From Vibrio bathopelagicus (GTDB lineage Bacteria; Pseudomonadota; Gammaproteobacteria; Enterobacterales; Vibrionaceae), in assembly GCF_014879975.1 (NCBI RefSeq), contig NZ_CP062500.1:1426001-1490000 (forward strand): 64,000 nucleotides of DNA, read 5' to 3'. Positions 56,779-64,000 of this stretch are shown in pieces. The notes under the pieces were generated by a model, which had not been told where the DNA came from, did not search any database, and worked only from the letters and a program-made list of their open reading frames with translations. Each line of letters opens with the position of its first letter. Position 1 is the first letter of the stretch. The position numbers were made by a program, and so were the translations under genes.

Positions 56779-57009
56779 GTTTACTCCGTTAAATCATCTG
56801 TTTTCAAAAAATTAGTTTTTAAATATTGAATTTGGTTCTAGGGGCTTGTTTGGTATGAACAAGCCACTTTTAATCAACAGGTTCATACTAACGAATGCAT
56901 TATTACGACTGGCTTTCTAGAACCTTACAAAGTTGCAATGTTGGTTATATTTGAGAAAGGATATTGATAGAGTGTATTCAGACCACGGCTAACAGATAAA
57001 CGGACGTTA

Positions 57010-57684
57010 ATGAAAATACTATTGATTGAAGATGACATTCATATCGCGAGATTTTTGGTGAATGGTTTTCAGCAAGAAGGGATAACGGTGACGCACTCAG
57101 CAGATGGTGTTGATGGATTGCATGAGGCCATAACCGAAGAATACGATGTGATAATTCTCGATATCATGTTGCCCAAGAAAGACGGATTCGAAGTGTTGGC
57201 CGAACTCAGAGGGCAGGGTTACGCGACACCCGTCATCATATTAAGTGCCAAGCATTCAGTGGAAGAGCGAGTGCAAGGATTACAGTCGGGCGCTGATGAT
57301 TACTTGGTGAAGCCTTTTGCATTCCCTGAGCTGCTCGCTCGTTGCCAAACCTTGGTGCGTCGAGGAAACCAACCAACACCTCAAGCATTAGAACTGCATT
57401 ACGATTCGCTGAACCTAGACCTGCTTAAACACACGCTACAAAGAGATCAACAAACGATCACCATCAATCAGCGCGAATTTATGCTGATGAAGTTGCTGCT
57501 CGAAAATCCAGAGATCGTGATGTCGAAAACGGCGATTCTTGAGCATGTTTGGGGGCATCAATTTGATCCGCAAACCAACGTGGTCGATGTGCTCGTGTGC
57601 CGCCTTCGCAGCAAAGTCGATAAGGGCTTTTCTAAGCCATTAATTCATACACTGCGAGGCGTTGGTTATGTCCTCAAGTCGTAG
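57010..57684 (+). CDS. OmpR/PhoB family response regulator
   Basis: A 224-residue protein. The receiver domain (1-120) has the acidic pair at Asp8-Asp9, phospho-acceptor Asp51 (ILDIMLPKKDGF) and Lys103-type switch residues (LVKPFAFPE). The C-terminal winged helix (about 130-224) is of the OmpR type. It overlaps the kinase gene by 17 nt. Together with the divergent HbpS-like gene it forms a possible heme or redox sensing locus. Confidence 0.92.
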   Translation: MKILLIEDDIHIARFLVNGFQQEGITVTHSADGVDGLHEAITEEYDVIILDIMLPKKDGFEVLAELRGQGYATPVIILSAKHSVEERVQGLQSGADDYLVKPFAFPELLARCQTLVRRGNQPTPQALELHYDSLNLDLLKHTLQRDQQTITINQREFMLMKLLLENPEIVMSKTAILEHVWGHQFDPQTNVVDVLVCRLRSKVDKGFSKPLIHTLRGVGYVLKS

Positions 57685-59071
57685 TATTGAACAGGCGCTT
57701 GCTAAAACGCAGAGACATTTGTTGGTTCGCTTTATGTCGACTTTGCTGCTCTGCTTACTGATGGTGGAATTGATTGTCGGGGCTATCTTCTTTTTCGACC
57801 TTTACCAAACGGAAAAGAAGATCCTTACGTCGATGTCGACCGAGTATCAGCGTATTTTGACTTACGATTCGAGTGAGCGATTGATTCATGTGTTAGAAGC
57901 CAACCCTCATCGGTTACTCGAAAACAGTATTGCGGCTTATAAGGTTGAGAAGGGCGTTTCATCTGAGGGAACATTCATTGCGGGAACTCAAAACCTATCA
58001 ACAGAACAGCCTCTTTCCAGCTACCAAATTAATGACCACCGATCGTGGTTAGAGAGCTTCATCTTTAGTCCCTATATGTCGCTATCTATTGAAGGGGAGC
58101 AGTATGATTTCTGGTTGGTTTTAGATAACCGAGCCAGAGACTTTATCGCCTACAATCAATGGCTAATGACCTTGTATGCGTTGCTTGCACTTGTGGCAGT
58201 GACCGCGGTATTTACTCGTAGCATCATTCAGAGTGCTATGTCGCCGTTGGTTACCTTTGGCGACCTACTCGATAAGCTGAAAAAAGGGCAATTAGAGTTT
58301 ACTAGCACTGACACTAAGACAGAAACCGAATCTGAAATACCGCAAGGGCTTAACGTGATCAGTTCCAGTGTTCACACCGCAGTTGCAAAGCTTCAGCATG
58401 TAACGACAACCTTAAATACGACCGTCGATGCGATTGCTCATGATATTCGAACCCCTTTGTCTCGCATTACTTTGGCGTCCCAAACAGCATTGCTGAATAA
58501 CGCCGACCAACAAGCGATGAAAGAAGCATTGGCAGACTGTTCTGAACATGCGATGCAGGCAAGCAATATGCTAACTGCCTTGATGAAGTTGAACGACGAA
58601 CTGACTGGTAAACGAATACCGCAGAAGGTTCCGACTCAGATCTCTGATGTGATTGCTAACGTGGTGAGCTGGTATGAAGATGTCGCAGATGATAAACAAA
58701 TCGAGCTGGTGGTTGAAGGTGAGGGTGGCCTTGTTGTTCAGTCAGACCCAGACAAGTTGACTCAAGTCTTGGTTAACCTTATTGATAACGCGATTAAGTA
58801 CACTGATCCCGAAGGAAGAGTGACGGTCAAAGTCGAGCGAAGTGCAGAGGGTAAGGTTGCGATAAGCATCCAAGATTCTGGTGTTGGCATTGACCAGAAG
58901 TATCAGGACTTGATTTTTGAACGGCTTTACCGAGTCGACAGCAGCCGCAGCAACGTTGAGGGGTATGGCCTTGGTTTGTCTCTAGCGCTTGCCATGGTCG
59001 AGAATCTTGAGGGCACCTTAGTCGTGAAATCTGAGTTGGGTGTAGGGAGTACTTTCACGCTTACGCTTTAA
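57668..59071 (+). CDS. sensor histidine kinase
   Basis: A 467-residue protein starting at the ATG at 57668, inside the 3' end of the response-regulator gene. Membrane helices at about 22-44 and 160-185 bound a periplasmic sensor domain of about 115 residues; a HAMP-like linker follows, then the HisKA box AIAHDIRTPLSRI (His258) and the ATPase N, G1 and G2 boxes (LVNLIDNAIKYT, QDSGVGID, GYGLGLSL). It phosphorylates the neighbouring regulator. The signal is unknown; HbpS-like protein is a candidate partner. Confidence 0.92.
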   Translation: MSSSRSIEQALAKTQRHLLVRFMSTLLLCLLMVELIVGAIFFFDLYQTEKKILTSMSTEYQRILTYDSSERLIHVLEANPHRLLENSIAAYKVEKGVSSEGTFIAGTQNLSTEQPLSSYQINDHRSWLESFIFSPYMSLSIEGEQYDFWLVLDNRARDFIAYNQWLMTLYALLALVAVTAVFTRSIIQSAMSPLVTFGDLLDKLKKGQLEFTSTDTKTETESEIPQGLNVISSSVHTAVAKLQHVTTTLNTTVDAIAHDIRTPLSRITLASQTALLNNADQQAMKEALADCSEHAMQASNMLTALMKLNDELTGKRIPQKVPTQISDVIANVVSWYEDVADDKQIELVVEGEGGLVVQSDPDKLTQVLVNLIDNAIKYTDPEGRVTVKVERSAEGKVAISIQDSGVGIDQKYQDLIFERLYRVDSSRSNVEGYGLGLSLALAMVENLEGTLVVKSELGVGSTFTLTL

Positions 59072-59194
59072 CCATGATGCGATCATCAAAATAGCCCTAA
59101 GCACTAGTTATAATAAGTTGTGGGGCATTTTGGTTTCTTGAAGAAAGCACATATTCCCTTTCCTATCGGGTTCTTTTGTTATCATTTTTATCTG

Positions 59195-60115
59195 CTATGA
59201 AGGATGACGACTGCCTTTGTAGGTTACGAGTAGATTACCCAGCAGCATCACCACACCACCAATGATCAGAGCCAGCGTTAACGGTTCGTCATACAAGAGA
59301 ATCCCAACAACTGCGATAACAGGCAGCCTAAAGAAGTCGAGTATCATCACCAGAGTCACTTCAGCGTTCTTCATGGCTTTGGTCAAACAATAATGAGCTG
59401 ATAGTGCAGACAGGGCGACGAGCGACAGCCAAGCTGATTCTAATGCTGAGGGTGTTTTCCACGTTTGCCAAGATAGAACCAAGCCTATCGGCAGTTGAAT
59501 TAAACACATGTAGAACAGGATGGTCAGCGGAGCTTCGGTACTGGCTAAAGATTTGGTCGACGTATGCGCGACCGCGTAACACAACGCTGCACACAATACG
59601 ATAATAGCGCCAACACTTATAACATCTTGTGTCGGTTGAACAATGATGACAACACCTAGCAACCCTAATGCAATCGCCATCATTTTCTTGAGTGTCAGGC
59701 TTTCTCCCAAAAAGAGACTCGCTAACAGAGCAGTCCAAAGTGGGACGGTGAATTCAAGCGCAAACACTTCCGAAAGAGGAAGTAATCCAATTCCAACAAA
59801 CCAGCCAAATTGCCCACCAAAGTGGAAGACATTACGTAGGCAATGAAGGCGGAGTCGCTTTGTTGAAAACAGTTCCTTTTTCTGAGACGCGAAGATCAGA
59901 AATGATACGACGCACAAACCAATGACACTTCGTACAAGCAATACTTGATAAGTGCTGATGTTACCACTGAGCTCTCGCGCTCCGATGGCCATCAAGCTGA
60001 ATGACATCAGCGTACCTATCATCCAGAGAATTGTTAATGAGATAGTTATTTCCTTGTTGCGCGTGCCATGGTTTCCATACTTAGTAATTGTGCAGAGTTT
60101 AACCACTGCATTCAA
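59195..60115 (-). CDS. EamA/DMT family transporter
   Basis: A 306-residue protein with about ten membrane helices and two EamA repeats (about 25-155 and 170-300). The open frame begins with TTG at 60115 behind AATAGG; the alternative ATG at 60022 would remove 31 residues and match the usual family length better, so the start is uncertain. Drug/metabolite exporters of this kind have unknown substrates. Confidence 0.85.
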   Translation of the reverse strand: MNAVVKLCTITKYGNHGTRNKEITISLTILWMIGTLMSFSLMAIGARELSGNISTYQVLLVRSVIGLCVVSFLIFASQKKELFSTKRLRLHCLRNVFHFGGQFGWFVGIGLLPLSEVFALEFTVPLWTALLASLFLGESLTLKKMMAIALGLLGVVIIVQPTQDVISVGAIIVLCAALCYAVAHTSTKSLASTEAPLTILFYMCLIQLPIGLVLSWQTWKTPSALESAWLSLVALSALSAHYCLTKAMKNAEVTLVMILDFFRLPVIAVVGILLYDEPLTLALIIGGVVMLLGNLLVTYKGSRHPS

Positions 60116-60261
60116 TTGAAACCTATTGTTTAATTAGATTTTCCGACTTGTCATTAAGATCTCTGCAAACGGTAAATCTAATTTTTCACATGATGGTTAT
60201 TGGCATATGCCAGTAATGAGGCGTATTCTGAATTCCTGATCATCAATAACAGGAAGTTACC

Positions 60262-60708
60262 ATGTTATACGCAGTACCTTGCCGCGACCTTTATGTCGGC
60301 AACCATTTTTCTCGTTCTCCGCAGATAGCCATTGTCGATGAGCGACAACAAATCAAGCATCTTATCCCTTTGGTTGAGTCTGACTCGCCCTGCAATAAAA
60401 AGAAGCAATGGATCTCTGTCCTCCGTTCTTACGATGTGAAATCTGTAGTTGTCCGTCACATAGGTAAGAAGATGCTGGCGCACTTGTTCAATAACGATAT
60501 TCGCGTATTTGCATCTAAAGGAAAGGCGGAAGTTGCTACTCTGGATTTCAATAATCTGCAAGAAGTCACTGGCCTCGGTTATGGTCGCGAGTCGCGAAAT
60601 AGCGGATGTAGTCATAGAACGTGCGGCGAGAAAGGAGACAAGAACGAAACGTCGATTCTCACGCCACAGTCGAACAGGTTCAGTGTTATTCGAGGTGTCC
60701 GTAAATGA
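60262..60708 (+). CDS. NifX/NifB-like molybdenum-iron cluster-binding family protein
   Basis: A 148-residue protein. The start (YAVPCRDLYVGNHFSRSPQIAIVDE) and the segment VRHIGKKMLAHLFNNDIRVFA match the dinitrogenase cofactor-binding fold of NifX/NifY proteins. The C-terminal 40 residues are basic with three Cys/His. It starts behind AGGAAG and overlaps the NqrM gene by 4 nt (ATGA), so they are translationally coupled. There are no nif genes here, so a non-nitrogenase metal role is likely. Confidence 0.82.
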   Translation: MLYAVPCRDLYVGNHFSRSPQIAIVDERQQIKHLIPLVESDSPCNKKKQWISVLRSYDVKSVVVRHIGKKMLAHLFNNDIRVFASKGKAEVATLDFNNLQEVTGLGYGRESRNSGCSHRTCGEKGDKNETSILTPQSNRFSVIRGVRK

Positions 60709-60902
60709 CGTTGTTATTCACGCTACTGGGTTTTGTTGGAATCGTCTTTCTGATGGCAATAGGTGTGATTTTTTCACGTAAGCCAATCAAAGGCAGTTGT
60801 GGAGGGCTCGCGCAGTTAGATATTGAGCGCGAATGCAACTGTAAGGATGTGTGCGAAGGGCAAAGCCGAAAGCTGTATCAGATTACTGAGCCATCAAATT
60901 AA
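60705..60902 (+). CDS. nqrM: NqrM-like Na+-NQR maturation protein
   Basis: A 65-residue protein with one membrane helix (about 3-24) followed by RKPIKGSCGGL and RECNCKDVC, the four-Cys motif of NqrM (DUF539), needed to deliver iron to Na+-translocating NADH:quinone reductase in Vibrio. Length and motif fit the family. Here it sits with a NifX-like gene and not with nqr genes, so it could be a paralogue; the main nqrM is usually beside nqr/apbE. Confidence 0.83.
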   Translation: MTLLFTLLGFVGIVFLMAIGVIFSRKPIKGSCGGLAQLDIERECNCKDVCEGQSRKLYQITEPSN

Positions 60903-60945
60903 GGCGCTTTCGGAGTCTCTCGACAAGTAACGTTAAAGCTTCGGA

Positions 60946-61224
60946 CTATGAGCCTTGAATCACTAATGCATGGCCGTTGACGATGCACTTGGCTACCTTA
61001 GCTCGTGCACGTTTAATGATGTTACCGAACGTTTGACGAGACACCTGCATTTGCTCGGCGGCTTCAAGCTGGCTCAGGCCTTCTTGATCAGCCAAGCGCA
61101 AGGCTTCCAATTCTTCTAATAGCAGCTCTTCCTTATGAAGATCATCCATAGGAACACCATTTGGCTTGAAACAAGAGTAAGCCGCACGAGTACATAACTG
61201 GCGATGTTTTTTTGGTCGAGCCAT
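60946..61224 (-). CDS. DUF134 family DNA-binding-like protein
   Basis: A 92-residue protein from MARPKKHRQLC. It has Cys residues near 11 and 18, then LLLEELEALRLADQEGLSQLEAAEQMQVSRQTFGNIIKRAR, a helix-turn-helix of the DUF134 type (predicted RNA-polymerase sigma-like DNA-binding). An ATG further upstream at 61320 would overlap the divergent gene and is less likely. DUF134 genes often lie with NifX-like genes, as here; a regulator of the cluster is inferred. Confidence 0.82.
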   Translation of the reverse strand: MARPKKHRQLCTRAAYSCFKPNGVPMDDLHKEELLLEELEALRLADQEGLSQLEAAEQMQVSRQTFGNIIKRARAKVAKCIVNGHALVIQGS

Positions 61225-61269
61225 ATCAATCTCTAGGAATCTAAGGGTAAAAAAGGAATAAGGATAAGT

Positions 61270-61779
61270 ATGAAAGTTTTCATTCCTCACAACCATCGGC
61301 GTTGCCAAGTATGCAGCCAAGGTTTTTTCACGGACAGCCCCATATGTTTTGAAGCTGTTGGCGAGCGCGAGACTTTAGTCAATCATAAAGCCTTGGCTAA
61401 GCATGAACCGCTAGCCAATCATGAGACTTTGACTAAGCATGAAACTTTAATTAAGTATGAAGCTTTCGCCAAGTATGACGTTATAGCCAAGATTGTACCA
61501 ACAGATAAAGCTGAGGGCTACGACGGTATTATGCAGGGCGGTATTGTTACCACGTTACACGACAGCGCGATGCTGCATTGTTTGTTCCAAAACAGTATCA
61601 AAGCGATGACGGTGAGTTTAACGTCTCGCTTTCATCATCCAATAGCCATTGGTCAAGAGCTAGACATTCGCGCTCAATGGGTCAAAAGCAGACGCAATAT
61701 TCACTTCTTAGAGAGCAAAATCACTCAGAACGGAAAGCTGTGTTCATCGGCACAAAGCCAGTTTATGTCATCCCACTAG
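61270..61779 (+). CDS. PaaI/hotdog-fold thioesterase with internal repeat
   Basis: A 169-residue protein. After a Cys pair (CQVC at 12-15) comes a 42-residue insert of seven hexapeptide repeats (34-75), then the hotdog core with GYDGIMQGGIVTTLHDSAM (the family's HGG-like loop replaced by MQGG) and HHPIAIGQELDIRAQW. It starts behind AAGGAT, 45 nt from the divergent DUF134 gene. Acyl-CoA thioesterase chemistry is likely; no substrate can be named. Confidence 0.78.
   Translation: MKVFIPHNHRRCQVCSQGFFTDSPICFEAVGERETLVNHKALAKHEPLANHETLTKHETLIKYEAFAKYDVIAKIVPTDKAEGYDGIMQGGIVTTLHDSAMLHCLFQNSIKAMTVSLTSRFHHPIAIGQELDIRAQWVKSRRNIHFLESKITQNGKLCSSAQSQFMSSH
61369..61494 (+). repeat. seven in-frame 18-bp repeats inside the thioesterase gene
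   Basis: Seven units of 18 nt with encoded hexapeptides ETLVNH, KALAKH, EPLANH, ETLTKH, ETLIKY, EAFAKY and DVIAKI. Silent and other base differences separate the units, so the expansion is not very recent. Confidence 0.9.
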
Positions 61780-61988
61780 CTATCGAACGAGGTTTGGTAT
61801 GCCGTTAGTTTGTTGAGCCCATTCTTTGCACAATAAATAGGGTTCTCTATAGTTAAAGTTATAACTATTAAAGCTAGGGCAGTATTGAATTTATCATAAA
61901 CTCTCTCCACTTCTGAGCACATTAATATGTGTTCGTTAGGCGAGCCTTCGCACTCAATTCATCGCTGCCTTTTTTTGGAGGGCTGCTG

Positions 61989-63080
61989 ATGCACAAATTC
62001 TTCAAATCGACACTCCGATATTGTGTCACTTCAATCGTTTTACTTTTTCCATTCTTCAGTTTTTTTGCTTTGACTTCTCCACTTAAAGTTGGTGTGTACC
62101 CGTGTCCGCCTTTTGTTATTAGCTCGATGGAAAGTGAATGGAATGGCCTGAGTATTGAACTTTGGGAACAGATCGCAAAAGAAATGGACGTCGAGTTTAC
62201 GGTAGAGAATCATAGGCTGGATGATTTGCTCAATGCGATTGAGACGCAGAAAATCGACATCGGTGTGTCTTGTATTTCAATCACTCCAGAACGTGAATTA
62301 TTCGCTGACTTTTCCCATTCCTTTTACGAAACTCATCTCGCCATCGCGGTGAAGAAACAGGGATACCTTCATACCTTGCACGCCATTTTCTTGAACCCTG
62401 CATTGTGGCTGATTATTGGTGTCATCGTTTTTATCTCTGGGGTCATTGGCGCATTTTTCTACGTATTGGAACACGGTGAGAATGAAAAGCTCTATTCGAT
62501 GAAAAGCCGCACTGGTCGTTGGTTAGAAAGCTTCATACTAGGCTTACTGTTCATCACTAGAGGCCCATTCAATTACTTTGAGTTTAAAAGCTTAACCGGA
62601 CGAATTGCCACAGTATTCATTGGTGTATTGAGCATGCTGTTCATCGCAAGTATTACCGCCGTGTTAGCCAGTAAGCTTACGCTTAGCCAAGGCTCTTCTC
62701 ATATTAAAGGCGTTAATGATCTCGCGGATGTTGAAGTAGGGGCAAAAGTCGCGACGACTTCTTCTTTAATGCTCACAAGCTTTGGTATCCGACACAAGAG
62801 TTATGTGGATATGCCAAGGCTTTTGGCGGCTTTAGAGGAAGGTGAAGTTGAAGCCATCGTCGCCGATGATGTAGTGCTCAAATATATGATCGGTAATGGC
62901 AGAGTGACGGGACAATTTGATGACTTGGAGGTGTTACCTTATCAGCTAGAAAAGCAAAATTATGGCTTTATCATTACGGAAAACAATTCGTACGAAGAAG
63001 AGATAAACCGAGCGCTGCTTAAAATTCGCGAGTCGCGTAAGTGGCGTAAAATTTTGGTCGATTATTTTGCGGATCAATAA
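61989..63080 (+). CDS. ionotropic-glutamate-receptor-like ligand-gated channel (GluR0-like)
   Basis: A 363-residue protein from MHKFFKS behind GGAGG. A signal peptide (about 1-28) precedes a periplasmic binding lobe (30-130, with ISITPERELFADFSHSF). TM1 is at about 136-158, a re-entrant pore segment WLESFILGLLFITRGPF at 178-194, and TM2 at about 205-228; the second binding lobe follows. This lobe-TM-pore-TM-lobe order is the prokaryotic ionotropic receptor layout, but the potassium filter TVGYG is replaced by FITRGPF, so selectivity is unknown. It could also be annotated as an amino-acid-binding protein. Confidence 0.78.
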   Translation: MHKFFKSTLRYCVTSIVLLFPFFSFFALTSPLKVGVYPCPPFVISSMESEWNGLSIELWEQIAKEMDVEFTVENHRLDDLLNAIETQKIDIGVSCISITPERELFADFSHSFYETHLAIAVKKQGYLHTLHAIFLNPALWLIIGVIVFISGVIGAFFYVLEHGENEKLYSMKSRTGRWLESFILGLLFITRGPFNYFEFKSLTGRIATVFIGVLSMLFIASITAVLASKLTLSQGSSHIKGVNDLADVEVGAKVATTSSLMLTSFGIRHKSYVDMPRLLAALEEGEVEAIVADDVVLKYMIGNGRVTGQFDDLEVLPYQLEKQNYGFIITENNSYEEEINRALLKIRESRKWRKILVDYFADQ

Positions 63081-63123
63081 CCGACATCTGCTGCTTAGTT
63101 CGGCGTTTACTGGGCTCTTTCCG

Positions 63124-63327
63124 TTACAGTTGGTCTGAGTCAGAGGCTTTGCTTTTCTTGAAGTATTTGAACGCGGTCCAAACGGCATAAGCCGAAACAC
63201 CGACAATCAATGCTGAGCGAAGGAGAATCGGCGCATCATGCTCTAACTGGCTAACATGGGGCACAATACTGGCAAACAACCGACTGGTAAAAAGCAGCCC
63301 TATTACTAACATAACAATCTTATTCAT
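63124..63327 (-). CDS. small membrane protein
   Basis: A 67-residue protein from MNKIVMLV behind AGGTCAC. Two hydrophobic segments (about 3-20 and 38-55) surround a short polar loop; the C-terminus is basic then acidic (YFKKSKASDSDQL). No family recognised. It is convergent with the channel gene. Confidence 0.6.
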   Translation of the reverse strand: MNKIVMLVIGLLFTSRLFASIVPHVSQLEHDAPILLRSALIVGVSAYAVWTAFKYFKKSKASDSDQL

Positions 63328-63359
63328 GTGACCTGCCATTTCTTGGATACATTGCACAG

Positions 63360-63665
63360 AACGAGTTATGGGGCGGTTACAGGGTAAACACGCTAGACAA
63401 CTATTCTGCTCGAAATAAAATCATGCGCTTCTCAAACGTAACCGTCAACGCGATATCGGCGTTAGGCCAGTAAGCTAAAGTTTCGTTTTTGGAAGAGGTT
63501 TGTTCTGTCAGATACAGCTAGAGCGCGGGACAGGTAAGGGCGTTAAGGGATCTAAAATGTTTACGTCAATGTATCGGTAAAGTTATTATCTTTGAAATTT
63601 ACAACTGATTTAGAATTATCAACTTCAAAGATAATATTGCTTAACGAGATCAGATTATTCGGTTC
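63360..63665. other. intergenic region
   Basis: About 300 nt without an open frame or hairpin terminator that I would call. Confidence 0.4.
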
Positions 63666-63845
63666 TTATTTTGTCGAATATATCTTTTCGACCACAGATA
63701 AAGCCATGTAAAAGTTAAGGCTATGTTCAAGGCAGGTATACTTAATACCAACTTCGCCCGTGTTGTAATCAACGGATTTTGCGACATCTTCTTGAAAGTT
63801 ATCAATGACTAACTGTAATAAGCAATCCTTGTCTAATACATTCAT
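63666..63845 (-). CDS. small hypothetical protein (59 aa)
   Basis: ATG at 63845 follows AAGGAA with a spacer of about 5 nt and the frame closes at TAA (63666-63668). The product, starting MNVLDKDCLLQLVI and containing YNTGEVGIKYTC, is mixed helix and strand with two Cys and no signal or membrane segment. The good ribosome binding site supports it; the family is unknown. Confidence 0.55.
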   Translation of the reverse strand: MNVLDKDCLLQLVIDNFQEDVAKSVDYNTGEVGIKYTCLEHSLNFYMALSVVEKIYSTK

Positions 63846-64000
63846 AAGTTTCCTTAAATATAATATGGTTGCAGATGCATATTAAAGGATAGGTTCCGAT
63901 CATTATCAAGGAAAGCGGAAGAATATTTTATCGTACAAACCTCGTACCTTTATAACCCCTACTCATAATAAATCCTGAACACATACCATGTTGTACTCTG

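Noticed and set aside
60265..60615. 116-residue minus-strand frame
   Set aside because: It is the shadow of the NifX-like gene, which has family motifs and a good ribosome binding site.

Overview
The window reads as chromosomal DNA of a marine gammaproteobacterium, almost certainly a Vibrio (Splendidus-like by gene content, which is an inference). HrpA, PheS and PheT are full-length, a hemerythrin-GGDEF gene lies just upstream of pheS, and the outer-membrane proteins (MipA/OmpV), NqrM, DUF134 and YcxB-type proteins fit the genus. No rRNA, tRNA, CRISPR or integron attC site was recognised.

Layout. (1) 1-24.5 kb is mostly core-like: two hypothetical genes, a TerB-like protein, a PhoD-like phosphatase whose stop codon is formed by a small inverted-repeat element, an OmpV-type porin, hrpA, a small outer-membrane protein, a DnaT-like/P-like primosome pair, a frameshifted RelA/SpoT-like gene, a TetR-RND-LolA-like-porin export cluster with palindromic operators, a bacteriohemerythrin diguanylate cyclase, and pheST. 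(2) 24.5-30 kb is an AT-rich defence island: a DUF262 gene followed by a frameshifted HEPN gene, then a two-gene Hachiman system (hamB, hamA). (3) 30.3-50.1 kb is the most unusual part. An intact secreted alpha/beta-hydrolase gene ends in a terminator. Seven downstream sites in the same orientation carry diverged copies of that gene's 3' end, most still in frame up to the stop, and five of the seven are followed by a homologous complete terminator (one more has a half terminator). Between them sit unrelated cargo genes: membrane proteins, an RHH protein, small secreted proteins, a GST, two MFS carriers, a DUF3360 permease, a patatin, a pseudopilin-like protein, a Sel1 protein, a LysR-oxidoreductase pair and an Lrp-PLP enzyme pair. 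The pheT terminator shares the same extended sequence, so the array appears anchored at the end of pheST. (4) 50.2-64 kb is ordinary chromosomal content: GlxA-type regulator and LysE exporter, FUSC protein, CpdA-like phosphoesterase, an HbpS-like protein beside a two-component system, an EamA transporter, a NifX-like/NqrM/DUF134/thioesterase cluster, and a GluR0-like ligand-gated channel.

Functional links supported by layout: TetR probably controls the RND-LolA-like-OMP operon through near-identical palindromes; HamA and HamB act together in antiphage defence; the divergent pairs LysR/oxidoreductase, Lrp/PLP enzyme and GlxA/LysE look like regulator-target pairs; HbpS and the neighbouring histidine kinase resemble a sensor pair. 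Repeat similarities were judged by eye, without an alignment program.
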